DNA of 61,105 nucleotides from positions 1-61,105 of the forward strand of contig JAEYSE010000082.1 in assembly GCA_023435025.1 (NCBI GenBank), written 5' to 3'. Numbering within the stretch: the stretch's first letter is position 1; every line of letters starts with the position of its first letter. The stretch comes from Bacillota bacterium. Lineage in GTDB: Bacteria; Bacillota; Clostridia; Christensenellales; CAG-138. Positions 33,590 to 43,331 of the stretch are shown here, one piece after another. The position numbers and the translations under genes were made by a program. The notes beneath the pieces are model-generated. The model searched no databases and had not been told where the DNA came from. It saw only the letters and a program-made list of their open reading frames with translations.

Positions 33590-33762
33590 ATCGGGACAAC
33601 CGGATGGTGGCGGCGTCGCCAGCGGCATTCCTTTCATATTAAAAAACTGTTCGGGAAAGAACGGCCATGGCCACCGCCGGCAGTATGGAGTATGCTGCGC
33701 GTTTTAGAGGCAAACACTGCGCTTACGTATTAAACAAAACAGCATGCAGCCTGAGGAAAATG

Positions 33763-33771
33763 TGTTATACT
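33763..33771 (+). promoter_or_regulatory. Extended -10 promoter element upstream of the U32 gene
   Basis: TGTTATACT (TGn plus TATACT) at 33763-33771, about 55 bp before the ATG. There is no convincing -35, as expected for extended -10 promoters. The preceding stretch 33590-33760 holds no gene that I can see. Confidence 0.5.
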
Positions 33772-33825
33772 GGTAATTGAGGCGGGTCTCAGTTCGCCGT
33801 TTTTCTTTCAGATTAGGAGGCGCAT

Positions 33826-35904
33826 ATGGCGCTTGAATTGCTTTCACCCGCAGGTGAAAGGGATAGCCTTACGGCTGCCGTACAGAATGGAGCGGACGCC
33901 GTTTATTTAGGAGGGCGTGCGTTCAGCGCACGCCGTTACGCGGGGAATTTTGACGATGCCGCGCTGCGTGAGGCGCTCGATTATTGCCACATACGCGGCG
34001 TCAAGGCGTATGTGGCCGTCAACACGCTGCTATTGGACCGGGAACTGAATGATGCGCTTTCTTACGCCGCCTATTTATATGAAGCGGGCGCGGACGCGCT
34101 CATCGTGCAGGATATGGGCCTTGTGCGCGCGCTCAGATGCGCTCTGCCGGAGTTGACCTTACATGCAAGCACACAGATGGCCATACATGACGAAAACGGG
34201 CTCAACATGGTCCATGCGCTGGGGCTCACGCGCGCCGTGCTCGCGCGGGAACTCTCACTCGAGCGCATCCGTGCGCTCAGCGCAAACAGCCCGGTGGAGT
34301 TGGAGTGCTTTTCGCACGGAGCGCTGTGCACCTCCGTTTCCGGGGTATGCCTGTTCTCCTCGCTGGCAGGGGGAAGGAGCGGTAACCGCGGCGCGTGCGC
34401 ACAGCCCTGCCGTAAGACGTATGCATTGGATGGGGGCAAGCAGGAGTATCCGCTGAGCCTTTCCGATCTTTCCATGCTGCTCCATGTGGATGAACTCAAA
34501 CACGCGGGCGTCGCCTGTATCAAACTTGAAGGCCGCATGAAGCGGGCCGAGTATGTTGCCGCTGTAACGCGCGCCTACCGCATGGCGATTGACGGGGCGG
34601 AAAAACACATATTGGAAGAGGAACTGGAGTCCTTGCAGCGAATATTCTCACGTGGAGTCTCCACAGGTTATTTTTATGGGCGGGATGTGCCCGCCAACGC
34701 GCGGGGAATATTGAGCGGCTCCGACGCGCCGCTTGCGCAGGAGCAGGAGACCTACCGCACTGAGCGGCGAAAGAGGCCTGTAGAGGCGCATCTGACACTG
34801 CGGGTTGGGGAGCCTGCCGGGCTTACGTTGACGTTGGGGCAACACAGGGTAAGCGCAACGGGAGAGACCGTGCAGCAGGCTAAAACGGAGCCGGACGCTT
34901 CCCGGTATATTGCGCAGATGGGCAAGCTCGGAGATACGCCGTTTACGCTTGTTCGCGCAACTGTAGACATGCCCATGCCTGCTTATATTCCCGTATCCGC
35001 GCTCAACGCGCTAAGGCGCAACGCGGTGGAGGAGATGGAAGCGGCGTTAGCACTGCAGCGGGAAAAGCCGGAGGTTTCCTTGCCCGCAATTTTGCAGCGT
35101 CAACAATCGTCAACCCCGGCGGTGCTCGCCGTGGTGCCCGACGCTGCACGGGCGGTAGCCGCGTTTTCGGCGGGTGCAGACTATGTGGCGCTAGAGGCAC
35201 GGGATATCCTGCTTTCGGAAGAGGAGCTGTTCAAGCTGCAGCCGCTTCGGGCCGGTGGGCAAAAGCTGCTGCTGCAGTTGCCTGCAGCCGATATTTCGGG
35301 CCACGCGCAAAAGTATTGGGACGAGGTTTTTTCAGGCGGGCTTGTGGACGGGGGCATTGCGCAGAACGCGGGCCAGGTCGCTTTGATAAAAGGGGAACGC
35401 TTTGCGGGATATCTTTGCAACGCGACAAACGCGCAGGCGGTAACTAAGCTGATGGAATTGGGGTTTACGCGGGTACTGCTTTCCTTAGAGTTGAGCAAGC
35501 CGCAGCTCCGGGATCTCGTCCTGGAAACGGGCGCGGGGATTTACGGCTATGGCCGGGCGCAGCTGATGCAGCTATGGCATTGCCCACACCGCAGGGAAAA
35601 CGGCTGCGCTGGGTGCGATAGGGCGCATACGCTAACCGACGCAGAGGGGCGGGTGTTCCCGCTCGATCCGGTACGGGAAGGAACGGGCGGCTGTCTGAAC
35701 CGCGTGCGCAATTGCGAGGTCATGGACATATTGGACGTACTATCTGAACTTCCAACGCCGGAACTTGTGGCGCTGGAGTTCGTTTATGAAACAGAGCGCG
35801 AAGTAAAAGAGCGCGTAAGCGCTGCACAGGATGCGCTTGCTGGAAAGAGCCCGCCCCGCCGCGGAACGACGCGCGGCCATTGGGCGCGCGGGCTCGCGAC
35901 ATAG
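33826..35904 (+). CDS. Peptidase U32 family protein (large form, RlhA/YhbU-like)
   Basis: The 692-residue protein opens with the U32 motif ELLSPAGERDSLTAAVQNGADAVYLGG in two parts, and carries the conserved cysteine cluster CFSHGALCTS, GVCLFSS and NRGACAQPC (about residues 165-190). A second half contains the collagenase-associated DUF3656-like region and a late CPHRRENGCAGC cysteine pair. Members hydroxylate 23S rRNA (RlhA) or tRNA, or are annotated as peptidases; the large Gram-positive form has no settled role. AGGAGG precedes the ATG. mutS2 follows 8 bp later, so both are cotranscribed. Confidence 0.88.
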   Translation: MALELLSPAGERDSLTAAVQNGADAVYLGGRAFSARRYAGNFDDAALREALDYCHIRGVKAYVAVNTLLLDRELNDALSYAAYLYEAGADALIVQDMGLVRALRCALPELTLHASTQMAIHDENGLNMVHALGLTRAVLARELSLERIRALSANSPVELECFSHGALCTSVSGVCLFSSLAGGRSGNRGACAQPCRKTYALDGGKQEYPLSLSDLSMLLHVDELKHAGVACIKLEGRMKRAEYVAAVTRAYRMAIDGAEKHILEEELESLQRIFSRGVSTGYFYGRDVPANARGILSGSDAPLAQEQETYRTERRKRPVEAHLTLRVGEPAGLTLTLGQHRVSATGETVQQAKTEPDASRYIAQMGKLGDTPFTLVRATVDMPMPAYIPVSALNALRRNAVEEMEAALALQREKPEVSLPAILQRQQSSTPAVLAVVPDAARAVAAFSAGADYVALEARDILLSEEELFKLQPLRAGGQKLLLQLPAADISGHAQKYWDEVFSGGLVDGGIAQNAGQVALIKGERFAGYLCNATNAQAVTKLMELGFTRVLLSLELSKPQLRDLVLETGAGIYGYGRAQLMQLWHCPHRRENGCAGCDRAHTLTDAEGRVFPLDPVREGTGGCLNRVRNCEVMDILDVLSELPTPELVALEFVYETEREVKERVSAAQDALAGKSPPRRGTTRGHWARGLAT

Positions 35905-35912
35905 GAGGAGTT

Positions 35913-38264
35913 ATGGAGAATAGAGTATTGTCTCTATTGGAATTCGATAAAGTGGTGGAGCGCATCAAAGGCTTCGCCGCATCGGACGTCGGGCGGGAAA
36001 ACGCGCAAGGACTGCTTCCGTCATCAGACCCGGCGCAGATTAACACGCTGCTGCAACAGACGTCGGAGGCGGAAAGCATATACCTGCACGGCGGGCAAAG
36101 CCCCATTGAAGGGTTTACGGACGTGCGCCCCACTTTAAAGCGCATCCGCGCGGCGCTGTATTTAAGCATCCGCGAGCTTCTTGCCATTGCCCGGTGCCTC
36201 AGGGTCAGCCGTAGCGCGCGTGAACGCCTGACGCAAGGGGATGCGCCGACGCTACTTTCCTACATGGCGGGACAGCTTTGCTCCCACCGCAGCGTGGAAG
36301 AAGATATTACCCGCTGCTTTATTAGCGAAGAAGAGGTTTCCGACGCCGCTTCGCCGGAGCTTGCGGGCATCCGCCGGCAGATGCGCATCGTTAACGAGCG
36401 TGCGCGTGAAAAGCTCAACAACATGGTTAAAAGCACGACGTTCCAGAAGTATTTGCAGGAGCCCATCATCACCATACGTAACGGGCGGTTCGTGCTGCCC
36501 GTCAAGCAGGAAGCCAAGCAGTACGTACCCGGCCTGGTGCATGATCAGTCGGGCAGCGGCGCGACGCTCTTTATTGAGCCCATGGCCGTGGTGGAGCTGG
36601 GCAACGAATATAAGCGCCTTGTAAGCATGGAGCAGGAAGAAATTGAGCGCGTACTCGCTTCCCTAACCGCCATGGTGGAGCCGTACGCGGACGAACTGTA
36701 TGAGAGCATCGGAATATTGGGCGAGCTTGATCTTATTTTCGCCAAGGCCATGCTTGCGCGGGAAATGCGCGCCATCCGCCCGGCGATTGCGCCCCACGCA
36801 CCCATCAAGATCGTTTCGGGCAGGCACCCGCTGATTCCTGCAGAGCGAGTCGTGCCCATAGACGTCTGGCTCAACGACGCGTTCCAGACGCTTATCGTCA
36901 CCGGCCCCAACACGGGCGGCAAGACGGTCACATTAAAAACCATCGGCCTGTTTACGCTAATGGCCCAAGCCGGCCTGTTTGTGCCGGCGGCGGAAGGAAC
37001 GAAGCTGTGCGCGTTCTCGGACGTGTTTGCGGATATCGGGGACGAACAGAGCATTGAACAGAGCCTTTCCACATTCTCCTCCCATATGAAAAATATCGTG
37101 CGCATATTGGCGGAGGCGGACGGAAATTCTCTGGTGCTGCTCGATGAACTCGGAGCGGGGACGGACCCGGTGGAAGGTGCGGCCCTTGCCATGAGCATAT
37201 TGGAAACGCTGCATGCACGTGGCTGCGTTACGGCGGCCACAACACATTACAGCGAAATCAAGGCCTTTGCGCTGACCCACGCGGGCATGGAGAACGCCTC
37301 CATGGAATTTGACGTGGACAAGCTTGCACCCACCTATCGCGTGTTTGTGGGCATTCCCGGCAAGTCCAACGCGTTTGAAATCGCGCAGCGCCTAGGGCTT
37401 TCCATGGACGTGATCGAGCATGCGCGCGCGTTCTTAAAAAAGGAAGACGTGCAGTTTGAGGACGTTATCCAAAGCGCAGAGAGCCAACGCCAGCGTGCGG
37501 AGCAGGAAAAACAGCAGGCGACGCTTTTGCGCTATGAGACCGAACGCCTGCGCAGCGAGCTTGAAACCGAAAAGAAGCGCCTGGAAAGCGAGAAGGCTAC
37601 ACTCCGCGCAAAGGCCAAGGAGGAAGCGCGCCAGATTGTGCGCCAGTCCCGCGAGGAAATGGAGCAGATCATAAACGAGCTGCGTTCTATCAAGAGTTTG
37701 GATATGCGTGAGGCGGAGCGCGCCATACAGCACGCAAGGGACAAGGCGAGAAAACGCGAGGAAACACTGCTGGATCCCCTTGCGCAGCAGGAACAGAAAG
37801 GGGTCGCACCGAAGTCTGTGCGGCCGGGCGATCGCGTGAGGTTGGTCAACATCGGCCAGAACGCGACCGTATTGAAGGAGCCTGACGCGCGCGGCGAGGT
37901 GCAGGTGCAGGCGGGCGTCATTAAAATGATGGCCAGGCTTTCGGATATGCGCATTATTGAGGAAACGGTGAAGCCCGCTTCCGTAAGCACAAAGCTCACC
38001 CTTGACCCCACGCGTGAACCTGCGGGACTTTCACTTGATGTGCGCGGCAGGCTGGTGGACGAGGCGCTCATGGAGGTGGACCGTTACCTGGACGACGCCG
38101 TACTAAACGGCCGGACCGAGGTGCAAATCATCCACGGCAAGGGGACGGGCGCACTACGAAAGGGCATACAGGACTATCTGCGCCGCCATGCCAAAGTAAA
38201 GACGTTCCGCCTGGGCAACTACGGCGAGGGCGACGCGGGCGTGACTGTCGTGACGCTGAAATAG
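35913..38264 (+). CDS. mutS2: MutS2 ATPase with C-terminal Smr nuclease domain
   Basis: The 783-residue protein has the MutS ATPase core (Walker A GPNTGGKT at 331-338, Walker B LVLLDELGAGTDP), a long charged coiled coil (about 510-620), and a C-terminal Smr domain (SLDVRGRLVDEALMEVDRYL, then HGKGTGALR). It lacks the mismatch-recognition domain, as usual for MutS2. MutS2 limits recombination and, in Bacillus, acts on collided ribosomes. The start at 35913 follows TAGGAGGAG; an upstream ATG at 35880 overlaps the U32 gene and lacks a site. Terminator hairpins follow. Confidence 0.95.
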   Translation: MENRVLSLLEFDKVVERIKGFAASDVGRENAQGLLPSSDPAQINTLLQQTSEAESIYLHGGQSPIEGFTDVRPTLKRIRAALYLSIRELLAIARCLRVSRSARERLTQGDAPTLLSYMAGQLCSHRSVEEDITRCFISEEEVSDAASPELAGIRRQMRIVNERAREKLNNMVKSTTFQKYLQEPIITIRNGRFVLPVKQEAKQYVPGLVHDQSGSGATLFIEPMAVVELGNEYKRLVSMEQEEIERVLASLTAMVEPYADELYESIGILGELDLIFAKAMLAREMRAIRPAIAPHAPIKIVSGRHPLIPAERVVPIDVWLNDAFQTLIVTGPNTGGKTVTLKTIGLFTLMAQAGLFVPAAEGTKLCAFSDVFADIGDEQSIEQSLSTFSSHMKNIVRILAEADGNSLVLLDELGAGTDPVEGAALAMSILETLHARGCVTAATTHYSEIKAFALTHAGMENASMEFDVDKLAPTYRVFVGIPGKSNAFEIAQRLGLSMDVIEHARAFLKKEDVQFEDVIQSAESQRQRAEQEKQQATLLRYETERLRSELETEKKRLESEKATLRAKAKEEARQIVRQSREEMEQIINELRSIKSLDMREAERAIQHARDKARKREETLLDPLAQQEQKGVAPKSVRPGDRVRLVNIGQNATVLKEPDARGEVQVQAGVIKMMARLSDMRIIEETVKPASVSTKLTLDPTREPAGLSLDVRGRLVDEALMEVDRYLDDAVLNGRTEVQIIHGKGTGALRKGIQDYLRRHAKVKTFRLGNYGEGDAGVTVVTLK

Positions 38265-38321
38265 TATAGCTTAATAACGCTTTAGCGGGTTGTGGGGGAG
38301 GAGAGGTGCCAGGGTTCTAAG

Positions 38322-38383
38322 ACCAATTCACAGGATTGGTTTTTGCCCTCAGGGCAACGAACCCGCTTCCCTGCGGGAAGCCC
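38322..38383 (+). terminator. Terminator of mutS2 followed by two more hairpins
   Basis: ACCAAT/ATTGGT (38322-38327 with 38335-38340) is followed by five T. Next come TTGCCC/GGGCAA (38343-38357) and GCTTCCC/GGGAAGC (38367-38383). The first is terminator-like. The other two may form a leader structure for the DUF523 gene at 38493. Confidence 0.6.
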
Positions 38384-38492
38384 CACATTCAATCAAATCT
38401 GACGATTGGTTGTGCGGCGTTAATTGCGACAATCCTGCAAAATTCATAGTATGTTTTCCGTTTTGCAGGCGCTCAAGGAAAGGGAATATGTT

Positions 38493-38927
38493 ATGATACT
38501 GGTAAGCGCGTGCCTTTGTGGCGTACACTGCCGTTACGATGGAAAAGCCAAGCCGGACGAAGAGATCATGGCGCTCATGCGCGAAGGCAGAGCGATCCCC
38601 GTATGTCCGGAACAATTGGGTGGGTTGCCGGTGCCGCGTCCCCCGGCGGAGATTATGGAAGGCGACGGCGAGGCCGTACTCAACGGCTCCGCGCAGGTTT
38701 ACAATAGGCTGGGGCAGGACGTTACGCAGGCGTTCATTATGGGCGCCGAGGAAACGCTGCACATCGCCAGTCTATCGGGGGCACACAAGGCAATACTCAA
38801 AGCAAAGAGTCCGTCCTGCGGCGCGGGTGTCATATATGACGGCACGTTTTCAGGGACCACCCGTGAAGGGGATGGCGTTGCGGCGGCGCTGCTCAGAAAG
38901 AACGGTATAGAGGTGGAGGCGCGTTGA
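38493..38927 (+). CDS. DUF523 family protein
   Basis: The 144-residue protein matches DUF523: the N-terminal SACLCGVHCRYDG cysteine pair, CPEQLGGLPVPRPP, and KAKSPSCGAGVIYDG. The conserved cysteines suggest a metal or iron-sulphur site; no reaction is established. The ATG at 38493 directly opens the conserved start and has GGAAAGGGA upstream; an earlier in-frame ATG at 38424 does not. Neighbours give no functional clue. Confidence 0.87.
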   Translation: MILVSACLCGVHCRYDGKAKPDEEIMALMREGRAIPVCPEQLGGLPVPRPPAEIMEGDGEAVLNGSAQVYNRLGQDVTQAFIMGAEETLHIASLSGAHKAILKAKSPSCGAGVIYDGTFSGTTREGDGVAAALLRKNGIEVEAR

Positions 38928-39001
38928 TGTTGATCATCGGGCGTTGCACCTAAAATAACTTCCGCTCTCATTTCGGGGCGGATGATCAGGGAGGAATGCC
39001 T

Positions 39002-39688
39002 GTGGAAAACAACACCATACTGGCCATAGACGACGATCGGAACATACTCGAAATCATAAAGCTTTACCTCAACAAGGAGGGCTATTCCGTGCAGGTCGGC
39101 GAGCGCGGGGACACGGCGCTTGCGCTGTTCCGCGAGACCAAGCCCGCGTTGGTGGTGCTTGACGTCATGCTGCCGGGCCTCGATGGATGGAAGGTATTGC
39201 ACCAGCTCAGGGAGGAAAGCGACGTTCCGGTTATCATGCTCACCGCCAAAAACGATACGCTGGATCGCGTACAGGGCCTTGATTTGGGCGCGGACGATTA
39301 TATGGCCAAGCCCTTTGACGCGAAGGAACTGCTTGCCCGCATCAAGGCGGTGCTGCGCCGCTCTTCCGTGCCGGAGGCGGAACGCATGGTAAGTTACCCC
39401 GGGCTTTCGGTTTCTTTAGAAAACTACGCGGTCACACTGGACGATAAGGCCGTGGAAATGCCACCCAAGGAGATCGAGCTTCTTTATTTCCTGGCCTCGC
39501 ATGAAAACAAAGTGTTTACGCGCGAGCAGCTGTTAGAGCAGGTATGGGGCTTTGATTTCTTTGGCGACAGCCGAACGGTGGACGTGCATGTCAAGCGCAT
39601 CCGTGAAAAGCTGGGCGAGCGCGAAGCGTGGCAGATTAAGACCGTCTGGGGTGTAGGGTATAAATTCGAATCCGCGCGCGACGCATAG
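39002..39688 (+). CDS. OmpR/PhoB-type response regulator
   Basis: The 228-residue regulator has a complete receiver (acidic D10-D12, phosphoacceptor D54 in VVLDVMLPG, Lys in MAKPFDAKEL) and a C-terminal winged helix (LSVSLENYAVTLDDKAV through VKTVWGVGYKFE-like IKTVWGVGYKFE). I prefer GTG at 39002 because GGAGG (38990-38994) lies 7 bases before it; the ATG at 38996 is too close. The kinase gene follows 16 bp later and an HtrA-type protease after that, which suggests envelope-stress or cell-wall sensing. Confidence 0.92.
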   Translation: MENNTILAIDDDRNILEIIKLYLNKEGYSVQVGERGDTALALFRETKPALVVLDVMLPGLDGWKVLHQLREESDVPVIMLTAKNDTLDRVQGLDLGADDYMAKPFDAKELLARIKAVLRRSSVPEAERMVSYPGLSVSLENYAVTLDDKAVEMPPKEIELLYFLASHENKVFTREQLLEQVWGFDFFGDSRTVDVHVKRIREKLGEREAWQIKTVWGVGYKFESARDA

Positions 39689-39704
39689 AATAGTACGGGA
39701 CGCA

Positions 39705-41276
39705 ATGAGGAAGGATTTTTTCAAAACACTGTTTTCCCGCATGCTGTCCACATATTTGGCCGTTATCCTTTGCCTGCTGCTGCTAATGGGGATAACGGTT
39801 TCCAATATGTTCAAAAACCAGTATCTTCAGGAGGAGGAGCAATCCCTCCGGCGGGAAACAGAAAAAATTAATACCATCCTCATTGAAAAATATATCTATA
39901 AAGAAAAACGTGGTGTTGCCGAAGAGGAACTCAAGACAATCGCACGAAAATACGATGCGCTGATTCATGTGATCGATTCGCTGGGCAATCTTGCCGCCTT
40001 CTATGACAATGTGGAGTCCGAGGAGAAATGGGGGGCTCTTTGGGAAGCGCCTACGCGTACGGAGGGGAGCGATCCTGTCAGCGTGACATTGTCCGACCTT
40101 ACCATCTGGCCCGGTACAAGCACCATAAAGCTGCCCAAGACAGGCATTTGGAGGTTTAATAACGGGGCAAACACCACGCTTACGGGAGAAGGCGTATTAA
40201 TAAACAATGTGTTCTCCGGCATGACGGACATGTCGACCATGACGCTTTTACGCGCGGTCGTAAAGAGTGACGGCACGCTGGACGGCGTGATCATGATGCA
40301 CCTTGATGTGAACGCCGTTAACGCTTCCATTACCAGGGTATATCTCGACGTGCTGCTTACCGCACTTATGGCGGTGGCGGCCGCGGTGCTTGCTGTATAT
40401 TATCTGACCACCCGCATGGTGAGGCCAATCGCGGACATGAATACGACCGTCCGGCGCTATTCCAAGGGCGAGTTTGAAATTCGTCTTGACGATTCCGGCT
40501 CGGATGAAGTCGCCCAGCTTGCAAAAAGTTTCAACGTCATGGCCAATGAGCTTAACGACCTGGAACAGATGCGAAGGAGCCTTGTCGCGAACGTCAGCCA
40601 TGAATTGCGTTCCCCTTTGACTTCTATCAGAGGGTTCTTGGAGGCCATACAGGACGGCACCATCCCTCCTGAAAAGCGTGGGGAGTACCTGGACCTTGTC
40701 ATTACGGAGACCAAGCGCATGACGGGTATGGTTAACAATCTTCTCGATCTTGCCCGTATGGACAGTGGGCAGTTTGCGCTCAAGCTCTCCCGGTTCGATA
40801 TCAACGAGCTCGCGTTAAGGACGCTTGTGACGTTCGAGGCCCGCGTCAACCAGAAGAAACTGGACGTCGAGCTTCGGCTGCACAAACCCAACCTGTTTGT
40901 GGAGGCGGATGCGGACCAGATCGCGCAGGTATTGCGAAATTTAATCGACAACGCCATCAAATTTTCCTCGGAAGGGAAGGGGATTGAGATTGGTACCAGG
41001 CTCGTTGACCGCCGCATCGCGCAGATTTGGGTGCAGGATCAGGGCTGCGGCATACCAGAAGAGGATGTGCCGCACGTGTTCGAGCGGTTTTACAAGGTGG
41101 AAAAGGCGCATACGCCCTCCGCACAAAGCGGAACGGGCTTGGGACTTTCCATTGTACAGAGTATAATAGATCAGCACGGGCAGGATATTTGGGTGGAGAG
41201 CAAGCCCGGTGCAGGGACCCGTTTTACGTTTACATTAAAACATAGCGTCATGCCGAATAAGGCAAGGCACGCATGA
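39705..41276 (+). CDS. Sensor histidine kinase (EnvZ/WalK style)
   Basis: The 523-residue kinase has two membrane segments (about 14-33 and 214-235) around a 180-residue outer sensor, a HAMP linker (TTRMVRPIADMNTTVR), phosphoacceptor H299 in NVSHELRSPLTS, and an ATPase domain with NLIDNAIKFS, DQGCGIP and GTGLGLSIV. It pairs with the regulator encoded just upstream. The outer sensor has no domain I recognise. Domain order fits the WalK/PhoR group without a PAS domain. Confidence 0.93.
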   Translation: MRKDFFKTLFSRMLSTYLAVILCLLLLMGITVSNMFKNQYLQEEEQSLRRETEKINTILIEKYIYKEKRGVAEEELKTIARKYDALIHVIDSLGNLAAFYDNVESEEKWGALWEAPTRTEGSDPVSVTLSDLTIWPGTSTIKLPKTGIWRFNNGANTTLTGEGVLINNVFSGMTDMSTMTLLRAVVKSDGTLDGVIMMHLDVNAVNASITRVYLDVLLTALMAVAAAVLAVYYLTTRMVRPIADMNTTVRRYSKGEFEIRLDDSGSDEVAQLAKSFNVMANELNDLEQMRRSLVANVSHELRSPLTSIRGFLEAIQDGTIPPEKRGEYLDLVITETKRMTGMVNNLLDLARMDSGQFALKLSRFDINELALRTLVTFEARVNQKKLDVELRLHKPNLFVEADADQIAQVLRNLIDNAIKFSSEGKGIEIGTRLVDRRIAQIWVQDQGCGIPEEDVPHVFERFYKVEKAHTPSAQSGTGLGLSIVQSIIDQHGQDIWVESKPGAGTRFTFTLKHSVMPNKARHA

Positions 41277-41333
41277 AATATCGCGTAATACGCGACGCGC
41301 AGGTCATGGAAATGCGCAAAAAAGGAGAGCGCC

Positions 41334-42614
41334 ATGAATTTCGAGAGCTATTATGAAAACATGAATCCGTACGACCCTCAGCCCCCGCGCCGCTCTGGCG
41401 GGAAAATTGCGCTGATGCTGGTGGTGGTAGCTGCTGTGTTCCTCATCATCGGCATGCTGCTGGCGGGTTTTTTGCAGTCTGCTGTAGAGCCGTATACGCC
41501 ATTGCCCGGCAATACGCCGCCTTCCGATACACAGGCGCCTAAAAATACGCCATTGCCTTCGCCCACACCTATGCCGACCGAACGGCCCATGGCGGATCTG
41601 GACGGCATGGCGCCAAATTTGCCCGTGCAGGGCAACCCCATACCGGATATTGTCGATTTTGTCGCGCCCAGCGTGGTGGGCATACTCAACTATGCCGAAG
41701 AGGACGATGAGGCGTCTCCCGATGACCTGCTCCAGGGCATGGGCAGCGGGTTTATCATCTCTTCCCAGGGATATATCCTGACCAACGCCCATGTGGTGGA
41801 AGGTGCGAAATCCCTTGCCGTTACACTGAGCGATGGCGAGGAAATCGATGCGGAGCTTGTGGGTATCGATGAAATTTCCGACGTGGCGGTTGTCAGAATC
41901 AACCGGCCTGGAATTAAGCCGTTAAAGCTTGGCGATTCGGATAACATCCGCGTTGGGGATTATGTTGTGGCCGTGGGCAATCCCTTAGGATGGGGGCTCG
42001 AAGGCACCGTGACAATGGGCATTATCAGCGCGCGCGCCCGTTCCATCACCATAGGCGATCACACCAACACCTATATCCAGACGGATGCCGCCATCAACGT
42101 CGGCAACAGCGGCGGCCCGCTTTTGAATATGCGCGGCGAAGTCATAGGCATCAATACCGCGAAGACCCTTAACGCCGGGTATGACGAGTACGGCATGGCC
42201 ATTACGGCGGAAGGGTTGGGTTTTGCCTTGCCCATCAACGACGTAAAAATCATTGCCGAGCAACTGATTACAAAGGGCGTGGTACAGCGCGCGGCACTGG
42301 GCGTGCATATCGCCACTCTTACGGAAGATGATATGAGCGAGCATGGCGTGACAAGCGGCGTGCTGGTGGTGAGCGTTGTGCGCGGCGGCCCTGCGAGCGT
42401 GGCGGGGTTACAACCTGGCGATATCATCGTCGCCTGCGACGGCGTGCTCATTACCGAGCAGAATCAGCTTGCGGATTATGTCACATCCAGACCCGTCGGC
42501 ACGTCCATTACGCTCGCCATCGCGCGTGACGGTAAGGAACAGACGCTTACCGTACATCTGGTGGATATGTCGGGGCTGGATTACAACGATATCGACACGC
42601 TGGAAGAAGAATAG
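41334..42614 (+). CDS. HtrA/DegP-type membrane-anchored serine protease with PDZ domain
   Basis: The 426-residue protease has a cytoplasmic tail, one membrane segment (about 25-46), a Pro/Thr-rich linker, a trypsin-like domain with catalytic triad H153 (LTNAHVV), D183 (ISDVAVV) and S259 (NVGNSGGPL), and a C-terminal PDZ domain (about 315-415). It degrades or refolds damaged proteins outside the membrane. It follows a two-component system by 57 bp and ends at a strong terminator, so regulator, kinase and protease look like one unit. Confidence 0.93.
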   Translation: MNFESYYENMNPYDPQPPRRSGGKIALMLVVVAAVFLIIGMLLAGFLQSAVEPYTPLPGNTPPSDTQAPKNTPLPSPTPMPTERPMADLDGMAPNLPVQGNPIPDIVDFVAPSVVGILNYAEEDDEASPDDLLQGMGSGFIISSQGYILTNAHVVEGAKSLAVTLSDGEEIDAELVGIDEISDVAVVRINRPGIKPLKLGDSDNIRVGDYVVAVGNPLGWGLEGTVTMGIISARARSITIGDHTNTYIQTDAAINVGNSGGPLLNMRGEVIGINTAKTLNAGYDEYGMAITAEGLGFALPINDVKIIAEQLITKGVVQRAALGVHIATLTEDDMSEHGVTSGVLVVSVVRGGPASVAGLQPGDIIVACDGVLITEQNQLADYVTSRPVGTSITLAIARDGKEQTLTVHLVDMSGLDYNDIDTLEEE

Positions 42615-42633
42615 TAAGGTATTTGTGTAGTTG

Positions 42634-42663
42634 ACGCCGGATCTTTGATCCGGCGTTTTTTTT
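42634..42663 (+). terminator. Terminator of the two-component/HtrA unit
   Basis: A perfect 10-bp stem (42634-42643 with 42647-42656), TTT loop, eight T (42656-42663). Confidence 0.92.
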
Positions 42664-42815
42664 GGGGGAAATTTGCGCATATGGCGAAAGTCTCGTTACA
42701 GCAAAACCTTAGCTGTTAAACCTATCCGCCCCAACAAAAGCTTAAACGCTATGCAACAAAATTGGAATTTGCGCGTCAAGTATAAAGGCGAGCATATCGG
42801 GGTTGGGGGTGTGGG

Positions 42816-43331
42816 ATGGAAAGCGTCGAGGTATTGTACCGTTCCTATGCCGGAACGGTATACTGGGTGTCGTATGGCCTGCTGCATGACCGTGAGGCTG
42901 CAATGGATGTGACGCAGACGGTCTTTTTGCGCGTAATGGACCATATGCGCGCTATACAGGGGCTGCGCGATTATCAGCAAAAAGCCTGGCTGTGCAGCAC
43001 AGCCAAAAATGCCAGCTTTGATTTGATGCGAAAATCCAGGCGGGAAATTCTGGTGGACGAACCGCCAAATATGGAAGAAAATTATGATACTTCCGGGCTG
43101 CCGGAGGCGGAGTTGATCAACGCGGAGCAGCGGGAAGCCATAATTGCCCTGGTGGACGATCTGCCCGAACCGTACCGGCAGCCGATCCTGCTTTATTATT
43201 TTGCGGAATTGGGGCAACAGGAAATCGCTAAAACGCTCGCGCTCAATGAAAGTACGCTGCGTTCGCGCCTGCACCGGGCCAAGGCGATGCTTTTACATGC
43301 CATAGAGGAAGGGGGCTTGCTGCATGGATAA
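42816..43331 (+). CDS. ECF-type RNA polymerase sigma factor (first)
   Basis: The 171-residue protein has a sigma region 2 (VEVLYRSYAGTVYWVSYGLL, then DREAAMDVTQTVFLRV) and region 4 (IIALVDDLPEPYRQPILLYY, then QEIAKTLALNESTLRSRLHRA), the minimal ECF layout. It should direct transcription of a small regulon. Its stop overlaps the next gene, a membrane protein likely to hold it inactive, by 8 bp. No ECF-type promoter motif could be deduced. Confidence 0.9.
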   Translation: MESVEVLYRSYAGTVYWVSYGLLHDREAAMDVTQTVFLRVMDHMRAIQGLRDYQQKAWLCSTAKNASFDLMRKSRREILVDEPPNMEENYDTSGLPEAELINAEQREAIIALVDDLPEPYRQPILLYYFAELGQQEIAKTLALNESTLRSRLHRAKAMLLHAIEEGGLLHG